NCBI RefSeq assembly: GCF_014905615.1
Contig: NZ_AQGU01000028.1
Span: forward strand, 124,001-188,000
Direction of reading: 5' to 3'
From: Pseudoalteromonas aliena SW19
GTDB taxonomy: Bacteria > Pseudomonadota > Gammaproteobacteria > Enterobacterales > Alteromonadaceae
DNA length: 64,000 nucleotides
Shown piece by piece: positions 56,355 through 64,000 of the stretch (position 1 is its first letter; every line of letters begins with the position of its first letter). The notes below the pieces were generated by a model. The model ran no database searches. It saw only the letters and a program-made list of their open reading frames with translations, and was not told the DNA's origin. Made by a program: the position numbers and the translations under genes.

Positions 56355-56735
56355 ATGTCGGAAATTCAATTTTTAAATGTAGATCTAGAGCTTGAGTCAA
56401 AGCAAGATATTAGTGTGCTTGTGGCAGATCTAAAAAAGGTCGCTACGATTTTACATCATGACAAAGACGAATACCGTCATTTAGCACGTATTGAAGCGAC
56501 AGGTGAAGTAAGTACTCCAGATAAAGCAATAAATCACTTATGTGAGCTTATTGAATCGTGTTCGCGTAATGCGTTAAAGCAGTGGTTAAGCTGCTCGCGT
56601 AGAACGTTTGATATTGGTTTTGAATCAGGCAGCACGCCTAAATGTTTTAATCAAGCTTTAGACGCAGATACATTATTGCGTATATCTGCGATTGGTGCAG
56701 GTATGGAAATTACAATTTATCCAATTGAAAAATAA
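56355..56735 (+). CDS. Conserved hypothetical protein
   Basis: 126 residues, no signal or membrane segment. I do not recognise a family. It starts SEIQFLNVDLELESKQDIS, has a helical middle with LCELIESCSRNALKQWLSCS, and ends in a strand-like IGAGMEITIYPIE. Well-formed and in typical codon use, so likely real. GAGG lies about 15 bases before the ATG. It converges with the thioesterase gene, ten bases apart. Confidence 0.65.
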   Translation: MSEIQFLNVDLELESKQDISVLVADLKKVATILHHDKDEYRHLARIEATGEVSTPDKAINHLCELIESCSRNALKQWLSCSRRTFDIGFESGSTPKCFNQALDADTLLRISAIGAGMEITIYPIEK

Positions 56736-56745
56736 TACCAACTAA

Positions 56746-57186
56746 TTATCTTCGGTCCACCACTGCTGCGGTCATTTTTGATACGCAGCACAGCTCATTG
56801 CGGCTGTTGGTAATTTTTATCTCCCAAACCGAGCTACGCTTACCTATATGAAATGCTTTTGCTGTGGCTGTTAAAGTACCGTTGCGAGATGCTTTTAAAT
56901 GACTGGCGCTAATTTCTTGCCCAACACAATAAAACTTAGTGAAGTCGACTACAAAGTTAGCTGCATAACTTGCTACCGTTTCGGCAAGCACTACATTGGC
57001 GCCGCCATGTACCATACCCATTGGATTGTGGTGCTCAGGTATGGCTGGCATGGTTGCTACTAAATAGTCTTCACCAATTTCAGATATTTCAATGCCCATG
57101 GTTTTCATGAGTGTGCCTTGGCCACTAATGCCTTCGTCTAGTTGTTTGCAAAACTCTAAAGTAATAGGTTGATACCAAATACTCAT
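56746..57186 (-). CDS. Hotdog-fold thioesterase (PaaI/YdiI type)
   Basis: 146 residues. Family signature HHNPMGMVHGGANVVLAETVAS contains the catalytic region: His in HHNPMGMVHGG and Glu in LAETVAS. It ends with DRR. Relatives hydrolyse acyl-CoA or aryl-CoA thioesters (DHNA-CoA for YdiI/MenI); the substrate here is not settled. Monocistronic, with repeat DNA upstream. Confidence 0.87.
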   Translation of the reverse strand: MSIWYQPITLEFCKQLDEGISGQGTLMKTMGIEISEIGEDYLVATMPAIPEHHNPMGMVHGGANVVLAETVASYAANFVVDFTKFYCVGQEISASHLKASRNGTLTATAKAFHIGKRSSVWEIKITNSRNELCCVSKMTAAVVDRR

Positions 57187-57210
57187 AACCGCTCCTTCTA
57201 ATTGGTATTT

Positions 57211-57432
57211 AACCAGAGTTCAGGTTACTTAACCTGAGATCTGGATAATAAATCTATCTCAAGCTGCTATTTTCAGCGCTAACTACGTTGAACTTACTTG
57301 CAATAGGCCAGCTATTGACGCGCAAGTTTGCCTTGTTTTCACTGAAAATCTCTGGCTAGAGAAAAATAAATTTAAATATCACTATGATTCAATATATTAG
57401 TAAATATCTTAACCAGAGTTCAGGCTACTTAA
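57211..57432. repeat. Repeat family R3, ~220-bp element
   Basis: Bounded on each side by AACCAGAGTTCAGG followed by TTACTTAA or CTACTTAA. Just inside the left copy lies a hairpin, CCAGAGTTCAGGTTA with AACCTGAGATCTGG. The left motif also occurs alone at 54256-54272. R1 end sequence AATTGGTATT is at 57200. Between the ends is TTTTCAGCGCTAACTACGTT and other sequence without coding potential. Confidence 0.6.
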
Positions 57433-57628
57433 AATATCGTTTAAATTTTCATAAATTTAAGATTATCATAAGGCTAAATTGAATGTTTGTCGTGCGAAAC
57501 AGCCATTAACAACTTTAGATAATGTTGTTATTCGTAAAAAGGGTGATTATAAAGCTGAGTAATGGCGATTTATAATTAAGCGAAGTGAGTGACATTTGTA
57601 AAATGTGAATTTGCTTTAAACTAAGTTT

Positions 57629-57679
57629 AATACCAATTGCATTAAATTAATGATCATGTTTTTAATAAAATTGGTATAA
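57629..57679. repeat. Repeat family R1, internally deleted copy
   Basis: 51 bp that keeps both R1 ends (ATACCAATTGCATTAAATTA and TTTTTAATAAAATTGGTAT) with the middle removed at the shared ATGATCATG. A deletion derivative, about 45 bp before the metzincin stop. Confidence 0.85.
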
Positions 57680-57723
57680 GCAAGTCGCCATACCTTGACG
57701 CTTGCTTACATTAGCTATATTTT

Positions 57724-59220
57724 TTATTGGTAACTAGCGACTAGTTCTACATTATTAAAGGCATTAAAACCTTTGAGCATAATAGAGTAATTACCAGTAC
57801 GAGTATCGCTACAACTTTCGCTATTTCCGTTTTTATAAGGACGGCAATCAAAGTTATTACTCGATGCAATTGCGTTGTATTTTACATGTAGATCAACATC
57901 ACCACTACCACCTGAGGTTGTGAATGTAACTTGCGTCGCCCCATTTGGCACTGCAAAAGTAAACAACTGTTCGCTATTTCTAGCGCCACTAACTGTAATC
58001 GGTTGATTATTTTGTAGTACATTATCATTTGTTGGCGGGGGGGTTGAAGATCTAAAGTTTGCAATAGTTGGATTTGTTAAATTTAATACTCTTGCATTGT
58101 CATGTTCTGCTAAAGTTCCCATTACATCACCATTGTATGATTTGTTTGGGTTCGACCAGTAATTAATGCGGGTACAATTATTGGTGCAATTATACGCCAT
58201 TACTGAACGCCATTGCGATTGAGGTTGCTGATAGCCATGTCCAAATGAATATGGAGATGTTGATGGATCGTTTTCAGGGTTATGACGAGCGCCTTGTAAA
58301 TGTCCAATTTCATGACCAAAAGAGTAATAACCCGTTGCACAGTCATAATCGACCATAGCAAAAGCGCTATTCGCATTTGCACCAATGGCTTTTGCCTGAC
58401 CACAGTAGCCGTTTACATCATTCACTAATATGACTACATCAGCACCGTATTGATCGCGTAATGTATGGGCTTCATCCATATAGCCATCATTTTTAGCGGC
58501 TAAGCGGTTTAAATCAGTCCCTGAGTTTGTAGCTTCAGTGTAATTAATTTGGCTTACATGAGCTACGCTAACAACAGCGTTAACGCCTGAGTTTTGATAA
58601 CCTTGGTTGGTCTCGACAACAGCAAGATCAATTAAGCTATTTATATCCCCCGATTTTTGCGCAGCTGCAGGCGTATATAAAACTAATAAGCTAATATCGC
58701 TTTGTGCATTGCTAGCCATTGCTGTTTGGTAATTTTGTGCCGTTAAAATTTGCTCACTGATTGAAGCTATGTTGCTATTGCTAGATTGCTTATAATCGGG
58801 TGCATGCTCAGCAGGTTGTTTTGCTGGATCCAGTTCAATGAAGTTATGACCAGAGTGTTTATTTGGTTGTAATTTGTAAACATGTTCGCCTACTTTTACC
58901 GTACCAGAAATCCCTTTTTCCGATTTGATGAGTGTAACTTCGTCACCATCTAAGCTTTTACCAACCCAAATTAGACTACCTGTTGCTGATGAGCTTGTTG
59001 TGCTTTTAATAAACTCAATATTATTACCTTTAATAGGTAAGAAAAAAGCATCTGTGTTGCTGCTTAGTTCAAAAAGTGGTTGCCCAAATTGAGATTGAGT
59101 ACTTGCTTGTGCAGTCATGCTTTGTGAAATGTTAGAGTATTGAACTTCAAAAAGTGGAACTTGAGCGTGCGTATAACCACTGAACAGTAGGCCAATAAAT
59201 AATGGTGAGTATTTTTTCAT
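57724..59220 (-). CDS. Secreted metzincin metalloprotease with PPC domain
   Basis: 498 residues. Signal peptide ends YTHAQV. After a ~160-residue propeptide-like region comes the catalytic domain with the metzincin zinc site HEIGHLQGARH (three His, one Glu) and a Met-turn SVMAYN. The last ~100 residues are a pre-peptidase C-terminal (PPC) domain (FTFAVPNGATQVTFTT, ending GNYSIMLKG), used for secretion or substrate binding and often cleaved off. Typical of marine Alteromonadales that degrade proteins. Reprolysin-like family M12 is most likely. Confidence 0.88.
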   Translation of the reverse strand: MKKYSPLFIGLLFSGYTHAQVPLFEVQYSNISQSMTAQASTQSQFGQPLFELSSNTDAFFLPIKGNNIEFIKSTTSSSATGSLIWVGKSLDGDEVTLIKSEKGISGTVKVGEHVYKLQPNKHSGHNFIELDPAKQPAEHAPDYKQSSNSNIASISEQILTAQNYQTAMASNAQSDISLLVLYTPAAAQKSGDINSLIDLAVVETNQGYQNSGVNAVVSVAHVSQINYTEATNSGTDLNRLAAKNDGYMDEAHTLRDQYGADVVILVNDVNGYCGQAKAIGANANSAFAMVDYDCATGYYSFGHEIGHLQGARHNPENDPSTSPYSFGHGYQQPQSQWRSVMAYNCTNNCTRINYWSNPNKSYNGDVMGTLAEHDNARVLNLTNPTIANFRSSTPPPTNDNVLQNNQPITVSGARNSEQLFTFAVPNGATQVTFTTSGGSGDVDLHVKYNAIASSNNFDCRPYKNGNSESCSDTRTGNYSIMLKGFNAFNNVELVASYQ

Positions 59221-59470
59221 TTGATAATCCTTTTGAATTTATTTTGTTCTTATAAAGTGTACATGTTAATAAGCTGTTTTCAACCCATTAACATTGAGGT
59301 GTGTTTAATATGACTATTATTGTAAATATAAAAATACACTTGTTTAATTTATGTAACCAGATTTTGTTTTTGTAAGTGTGAAAGGGGATTTATTAATTAT
59401 GAAAAACAAACGCTATTAGCTGGTAATCGCATAGTTTGTTTAGCTTAATTTAAATTTGCGATTTTTATTT

Positions 59471-59490
59471 AACTGTATATACTCACAGTT
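59471..59490 (+). promoter_or_regulatory. LexA box 1 of lexA
   Basis: AACTGTATATACTCACAGTT has the CTGT-N8-ACAG core of the gammaproteobacterial SOS box, exact at both ends. Confidence 0.9.
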
Positions 59491-59495
59491 AAATG

Positions 59496-59515
59496 TACTG
59501 TATGGAAAACCAGTT
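59496..59515 (+). promoter_or_regulatory. LexA box 2 of lexA
   Basis: Core CTGT at 59498-59501 and CCAG at 59510-59513 around eight bases, one change from consensus. The two boxes are 25 bp apart, as in the double operator of E. coli lexA. It ends just before the start codon. Confidence 0.8.
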
Positions 59516-59517
59516 AT

Positions 59518-60135
59518 ATGCGACCATTAACGAAGCGCCAAGCTCAAATACTCGAATTAGTTAAAGTTTTTATTAAAGACACTGGTATGCCCCCTACACG
59601 TGCAGAGATTGCACAAACACTAGGTTTTAAAAGTGCCAATGCTGCAGAAGAGCATCTAAAAGCACTTGCAAAAAAAGGTGTTATTAAAATGAAGCCAGGC
59701 GCAAGCCGAGGTATTCAACTTGTTGAAGAAGAAGAACCTGAGCAATTAGGTTTGCCTCTAATTGGCCGAGTAGCGGCCGGTGAGCCTATTTTGGCGCAAG
59801 AGCATGTTGAAAGTCATTGTAAAATTGATCCATTAATGTTTAAACCTGCTGCCGATTTTTTACTGCGTGTTAACGGTATGAGCATGAAAGATATAGGTAT
59901 TATGGATGGCGACTTATTGGCGGTGCATAAAACTCAAGTTGCTGAAAATGGGCAAGTTGTAGTTGCACGTGTTGATGATGATGTAACTGTAAAGCGCTTT
60001 GAAAAAGCAGGTCGAAAAGTACTGCTGCATGCTGAAAATGATGATTTTTCAGCAATTGAAGTCGATTTAGAAAACGAATCTTTTAATATTGAAGGTTTGG
60101 CTGTTGGGGTTATTCGTAACGCTGATTGGATGTAA
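59518..60135 (+). CDS. lexA: LexA repressor
   Basis: 205 residues. The N-terminal winged helix has [18 protein letters not shown] and [20 protein letters not shown]. The self-cleavage site is Ala87-Gly88 in GRVAAGEP, with the catalytic Ser122 in [14 protein letters not shown] and Lys159 in DVTVKRF. It represses SOS genes and cuts itself when RecA is activated by DNA damage. Two LexA boxes in its own promoter show autoregulation. The stop TAA is the first base of an R1 repeat. Confidence 0.97.
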   Translation: MRPLTKRQAQILELVKVFIKDTGMPPTRAEIAQTLGFKSANAAEEHLKALAKKGVIKMKPGASRGIQLVEEEEPEQLGLPLIGRVAAGEPILAQEHVESHCKIDPLMFKPAADFLLRVNGMSMKDIGIMDGDLLAVHKTQVAENGQVVVARVDDDVTVKRFEKAGRKVLLHAENDDFSAIEVDLENESFNIEGLAVGVIRNADWM

Positions 60136-60206
60136 TACCAATTTTAGTAAAAACATGATCATTCTAGCGCATTAAATAACTCACTAATTTAATGCAGTGT
60201 TAAATT
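60134..60206. repeat. Repeat family R1, partial copy abutting lexA
   Basis: AATACCAATTTTAGTAAAA then CATGATCATTCTAGCGCATT match one half of R1, after which the copy decays near TAATGCAGTGTTAAA. The left end begins inside the lexA stop codon. Confidence 0.78.
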
Positions 60207-60217
60207 ACTGATTTTAT

Positions 60218-60245
60218 AAATGCGTGCTTTTTAGTACGCATTTTT
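60218..60245 (+). terminator. lexA terminator
   Basis: AAATGCGT at 60218-60225 pairs with ACGCATTT at 60236-60243, then T-run. It lies beyond the R1 fragment, 83 bp from the stop. Confidence 0.78.
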
Positions 60246-60641
60246 AGTTACAAGGCTCCTTACTAAATAATTTTTATTGCACTCCTCTTTTATCCCCTTA
60301 TGTTATTTGTAACCCCTATCAAAACTCAGTTCGCATCATTTTAAAATTTTAAAAGTGACATGTTTTTTTGCTAATCCGTTAATATCATTTGTTTAATTTT
60401 CATACTAAAACTTGCTTGTTGGTTAATCTTTAGCTAATTATTAATGGGCTGGGCTAACAGTAACTCATTGTTTTTAGTTTTGAGAATACACATATTTACA
60501 ATAAAACCTTGGTTAGCGCAGTGTAATACCTATTGTTTAATAAGGACGAGGGTATTAATACAAAAATAAAAATAACGAATTGGCGTTTAAGCCGTATGCC
60601 TCTTCGCTTTGCACTCGCAACAGCATCAAAGGAGTCGTCAC
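60246..60641 (+). other. Upstream region of the cox operon
   Basis: 396 bp without a gene. It presumably holds the cox promoter, but I could not fix a confident -35/-10 pair. No repeat family or terminator is visible here. Confidence 0.4.
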
Positions 60642-61784
60642 ATGGGTAAATTGAGCTCTACCTTGTGGCTTATACTGTTTGTTTTTCCGCAGCAAGTGTT
60701 GGCAAATAGCCAATTTAATATGCGTAAAGGCGTAACTGATATAAGTAATAATGTTTATCAGCTGCACATGACTATATTTTTCATATGTTGTGTGATTGGG
60801 GTAATCGTGTTTGCCATTATGTTTTGGGCACTCATTCATCACCGCAAATCTAAAGGAGCAGTGCCTGCTCAATTTCACGAAAGCACGAAAGTAGAAATAC
60901 TTTGGACTGCTATTCCGTTTGTTATTTTAATTGCTATGGCTATACCGGCCACTAAAACTCTAATTGCAATGGAAGATGCCAGTAAGGCTGATCTCACTAT
61001 TAAAATTACAGGATCGCAATGGAAATGGCATTACGAATACATGGGTGAAGACGTTGAGTTTTACTCAATGCTTTCTACTCCTCAAGACGAAATTGCTAAT
61101 CTTGCACAGAAAAACCCTAACTATTTACTTGAGGTAGATAAACCACTGGTACTGCCTATAAACCAAAAAGTACGTTTTTTAATGACCTCAGACGATGTTA
61201 TTCACTCGTGGTGGGTGCCCGATTTTGCCGTCAAAAAAGACGCAAATCCTGGGTTTATAAACGAAACATGGACCAATATAAACGAAGAAGGGATTTACCG
61301 GGGTCAATGCGCTGAGCTGTGCGGTAAAGATCATGGTTTTATGCCTGTGGTTGTAGTTGCAAAATCAGAATCCGATTTTAAAACCTGGTTGGTAGATGCA
61401 AAGCAGGCTAAGCAGAAAGCTGCGCTGGCAGATGCCGCACTGCTTGATCAAACGTTACCTAAAGATGAGTTAATGACTTTGGGTGAACAAGTATATATGG
61501 CTAATTGTGCAGCGTGCCATCAGCCTACGGGCATGGGATTACCAGGTGTATTTCCTGCACTTAAAGGGAGTCCAATTGTATTAGGGGATATTAAAGATCA
61601 CATTGATATAATTATTCATGGCCGCCCAGGCACTGCAATGCAAGCCTTTGCAAAACAGTTATCTATAAAGCAATTAGCAGCAGTTATTACTTATAAGCGT
61701 AATGCATGGGGTAACGATACGGGTGATGTTATTCAGCCGAGTCAAATACAGACAGCACTTGATGCCAAAGTGGAGGCGAACTAA
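60642..61784 (+). CDS. coxB: Cytochrome c oxidase subunit II with fused cytochrome c domain
   Basis: About 380 residues from the ATG at 60642, with AAAGGAG eight bases before it; the frame runs further upstream. A signal-like start ([11 protein letters not shown]) and two membrane helices are followed by the CuA domain, with CuA ligands in [17 protein letters not shown]. The C-terminal ~90 residues form a cytochrome c domain with the haem-binding motif CAACH in [20 protein letters not shown] and a Met ligand. This marks a caa3-type oxidase subunit. First gene of a cox operon. Confidence 0.94.
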   Translation: MGKLSSTLWLILFVFPQQVLANSQFNMRKGVTDISNNVYQLHMTIFFICCVIGVIVFAIMFWALIHHRKSKGAVPAQFHESTKVEILWTAIPFVILIAMAIPATKTLIAMEDASKADLTIKITGSQWKWHYEYMGEDVEFYSMLSTPQDEIANLAQKNPNYLLEVDKPLVLPINQKVRFLMTSDDVIHSWWVPDFAVKKDANPGFINETWTNINEEGIYRGQCAELCGKDHGFMPVVVVAKSESDFKTWLVDAKQAKQKAALADAALLDQTLPKDELMTLGEQVYMANCAACHQPTGMGLPGVFPALKGSPIVLGDIKDHIDIIIHGRPGTAMQAFAKQLSIKQLAAVITYKRNAWGNDTGDVIQPSQIQTALDAKVEAN

Positions 61785-63376
61785 TGAGTAGCATAGTAGA
61801 ACAACCTAACGCCGATGAAGCGCATCATGCACATCACCCTGCAAAAGGATTTAAACGCTGGCTTTATACAACCAATCATAAAGATATAGGTAGTTTATAT
61901 TTAATATTTTCGCTGACCATGTTTTTAATTGGTGGCGCAATGGCCATGGTGATTAGGGCTGAATTATTTCAACCAGGTTTACAGTTGGTTGATCCCCACT
62001 TTTTTAATCAAATGACCACCGTACACGGTTTAATTATGGTATTTGGTGCAGTAATGCCAGCCTTTACTGGCCTTGCCAATTGGATGGTGCCGCTGATGAT
62101 TGGTGCACCTGATATGGCACTACCAAGAATGAATAACTGGAGTTTTTGGATTTTACCGTTTGCGTTTTTAATTTTATTAGCATCGTTATTTATGCCCGGT
62201 GGTGGTCCTGCATTTGGCTGGACTTTTTATGCTCCGCTCTCTACAACTTACAGTAATGACAATACGGCGTTGTTTGTATTTGCCGTACATATAATGGGAA
62301 TAAGTTCAATTATGGGGGCTATTAATGTCATTGTCACCATAGTTAATTTACGTGCTCCAGGCATGACATGGATGAAGCTTCCCCTATTTGTATGGACATG
62401 GTTAATTACTGCCTTTTTATTAATTGCGGTAATGCCCGTACTTGCAGGGGCTGTAACTATGGTGCTTACCGATAAGTACTTTGCGACCAGCTTTTTTGAT
62501 GCCGCAGGTGGCGGTGATCCGGTGATGTTTCAGCATATTTTCTGGTTTTTTGGTCACCCAGAAGTGTACATCATGATTTTGCCAGCGTTCGGTATTATAT
62601 CGACCATAGTGCCTACTTTCTCGCGTAAAAAACTCTTTGGTTATGCCTCTATGGTGTATGCCACATCCTCGATTGCGCTGCTGAGCTTTATTGTTTGGGC
62701 GCATCATATGTTTACCACGGGGATGCCTGTAGCAGGTGAATTGTTTTTTATGTACGCCACAATGCTTATATCTGTGCCCACTGGGGTCAAAGTATTTAAC
62801 TGGGTTGCCACTATGTGGAAGGGTTCAATAAGTTTTGAGGTACCCATGCTATTTAGTATTGCCTTTATTGTATTGTTTACCCTAGGTGGCTTTTCTGGGT
62901 TGATGTTAGCCATTACACCTGCTGATTTTCAATATCACGATACTTACTTTGTTGTAGCGCATTTTCACTATGTATTAGTAACCGGTGCGATATTCTCGAT
63001 TATGGCGGGCGCTTATTATTGGCTGCCTAAGTGGACGGGCAATATGTTTAATATCACCTTAGCTAAATGGCATTTTTGGTTATCACTGGTGAGCGTCAAT
63101 GTACTGTTTTTTCCTATGCACTTTGTAGGACTTGCTGGTATGCCGCGTCGTATTCCTGATTATGCACTGCAATTTGCCGATTTTAACGCAATCATAAGTA
63201 TTGGTGGTTTTGCCTTTGGCTTATCGCAATTGCTGTTTGTGGCTGTTGTAATTAAATGTGCTCGTGGTGGCGATAAAGTACCTGCAAAAGTATGGGATGG
63301 GGCAGAAGGGCTTGAGTGGGAAGTTGACTCACCAGCCCCGTATCATACTTTTTCTACACCTCCGGAAATAAAGTAA
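61784..63376 (+). CDS. coxA: Cytochrome c oxidase subunit I
   Basis: 530 residues with about 12 transmembrane helices. Haem and CuB ligands are visible: His in [11 protein letters not shown]; the CuB-Tyr region in [18 protein letters not shown] (His and Tyr); HHMFTTGMP; and the two His of VAHFHYVL. It is the catalytic core of the aa3-type oxidase that reduces O2 at the inner membrane. The start overlaps the coxB stop by one base (TAATG). Confidence 0.96.
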   Translation: MSSIVEQPNADEAHHAHHPAKGFKRWLYTTNHKDIGSLYLIFSLTMFLIGGAMAMVIRAELFQPGLQLVDPHFFNQMTTVHGLIMVFGAVMPAFTGLANWMVPLMIGAPDMALPRMNNWSFWILPFAFLILLASLFMPGGGPAFGWTFYAPLSTTYSNDNTALFVFAVHIMGISSIMGAINVIVTIVNLRAPGMTWMKLPLFVWTWLITAFLLIAVMPVLAGAVTMVLTDKYFATSFFDAAGGGDPVMFQHIFWFFGHPEVYIMILPAFGIISTIVPTFSRKKLFGYASMVYATSSIALLSFIVWAHHMFTTGMPVAGELFFMYATMLISVPTGVKVFNWVATMWKGSISFEVPMLFSIAFIVLFTLGGFSGLMLAITPADFQYHDTYFVVAHFHYVLVTGAIFSIMAGAYYWLPKWTGNMFNITLAKWHFWLSLVSVNVLFFPMHFVGLAGMPRRIPDYALQFADFNAIISIGGFAFGLSQLLFVAVVIKCARGGDKVPAKVWDGAEGLEWEVDSPAPYHTFSTPPEIK

Positions 63377-63906
63377 TGACACACGCACCGCTACTTAAGC
63401 GCTTGATATTAATTTGCGTGGGTATGTTTGCATTTGCATTTGCCTTAGTGCCCTTATACGACGTGTTTTGCGACGTAACAGGGCTCAATGGCAAGCCTTC
63501 GCTAGAGCAAGCAAAGCAAAGTACACAAATAATACAAAATCGTGAAGTTGGCGTTAGCTTTACTACGCATGCTCAAAGCGGTGCGCCGTTCGAAGTTAAA
63601 TCAAAAGAATACAGCGTTGTGGTAAAGCCCGGTGCAATGCGTGAAGTGTTTTTTAGCGCTAAAAATAACAGCGAGCTAGATAAGGTAATGCAGGCTGTAC
63701 CTTCTGTTTCACCAGGTAAAGCGGCAAAGTATTTACATAAAATTGCTTGTTTTTGTTTCGATCAACAACCGTTAAAAGCAGGTGAAGAACTTGAATTCAA
63801 ATTACTTTTTTATGTTGATACTGCATTACCAAGTGACATAGAAGAATTAACTTTATCGTATACCGTATTTGATATTAGTGAACAGCTAGTGGCAAGTAAT
63901 AACTAG
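63376..63906 (+). CDS. ctaG: Cytochrome c oxidase assembly protein CtaG/Cox11
   Basis: 176 residues: one N-terminal membrane helix (LILICVGMFAFAFALVPLYD) with the conserved VPLYDVFC segment, and a periplasmic domain with the copper-binding Cys pair in KIACFCFDQQPL. It delivers copper to the CuB site of CoxA. Start overlaps the coxA stop (TAATG). A 35-bp gap leads to subunit III. Confidence 0.95.
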   Translation: MTHAPLLKRLILICVGMFAFAFALVPLYDVFCDVTGLNGKPSLEQAKQSTQIIQNREVGVSFTTHAQSGAPFEVKSKEYSVVVKPGAMREVFFSAKNNSELDKVMQAVPSVSPGKAAKYLHKIACFCFDQQPLKAGEELEFKLLFYVDTALPSDIEELTLSYTVFDISEQLVASNN

Positions 63907-63941
63907 CTTTTTAAACTAGTGTAAAACTAGGAGTAAATAAA

Positions 63942-64000
63942 ATGAATCAAAAATATGAGCATTATTATGTACCAGATCAAAGCCCATGGCCCATTGTGGG
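63942..64000 (+). CDS. coxC: Cytochrome c oxidase subunit III, partial at window end
   Basis: Only the first 19 residues are seen (NQKYEHYYVPDQSPWPIV), which match the start of CoxC/subunit III in related bacteria. GGAG lies about eight bases before the ATG. Order coxB-coxA-ctaG-coxC is the expected one for this operon. Confidence 0.85.
   Translation, partial: MNQKYEHYYVPDQSPWPIV

Overview
The window looks like chromosomal DNA from a marine gammaproteobacterium of the order Alteromonadales, most likely Pseudoalteromonas. This rests on overall AT-richness, on gene content and order (tRNA Thr-Tyr-Gly-Thr then tuf; murB-birA-coaX; yheS/yheT/yheU/yheV with slyX and an fkpA-like gene; fabR beside a desaturase and sthA; a leuABCD operon with a Leu leader; lexA; a coxB-coxA-ctaG-coxC cluster), and on several intergenic repeat families. 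Species was not determined. Most of the window is ordinary core genome. No CRISPR array, prophage, integron or complete insertion sequence was found.

Layout. 1-12 kb: a GGDEF protein with a degenerate active site (cut by the window edge), a DUF885 lipoprotein, an FMN-binding glutamate-synthase-like protein, a YafV-type amidase, a GDP-mannose synthesis enzyme, an orphan Imm11-like gene, a hybrid sensor kinase, a CsgD/VpsT-like LuxR regulator, a HIT protein and a DUF2057 protein. 12-19 kb: a secreted M1 aminopeptidase, murB-birA-coaX (overlapping genes), four tRNAs and tuf, whose 3' end is tandemly duplicated with its terminator. 19-31 kb: an unknown anchored protein, an M19 dipeptidase, yheT-yheU, then an accessory insert (a small membrane protein behind two FNR-like boxes, an unknown secreted protein, wrecked IS66 and ISAs1 transposases) that separates yheT-yheU from yheS; then yheV, slyX, a WD40 lipoprotein and an fkpA-like gene. 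32-43 kb: rsd, hemE, sthA with a desaturase and its divergent repressor fabR, and leuLABCD under attenuation. 43-57 kb: several uncharacterised membrane or secreted proteins, an MFS transporter with a divergent AraC regulator, a flavin reductase with a divergent LysR regulator, and a nitric oxide defence unit (norR, a small membrane protein, nnrS, hmp). 57-64 kb: a thioesterase, a secreted metzincin protease, lexA with two SOS boxes, and the start of the aa3/caa3 cytochrome c oxidase operon.

Repeats are the most distinctive feature. Four copies of a ~265-bp element with terminal inverted repeats and apparent TA target duplications (a MITE) lie at 20.5, 37.5, 45.6 and 55.9 kb. One supplies the stop codon of fabR and another overlaps the stop of a TerB-like gene. 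A second family (~165 bp, ends reading ATACCAATT/AATTGGTAT) has two full copies, one divergent copy and three partial or internally deleted copies. A third ~220-bp element lies at 57.2 kb. I found no clear new multi-gene system. The best leads are the FNR-box small membrane gene, the unknown small protein in the nitric oxide operon, the repeats that abut gene ends, and a possible leftward small RNA upstream of hemE.
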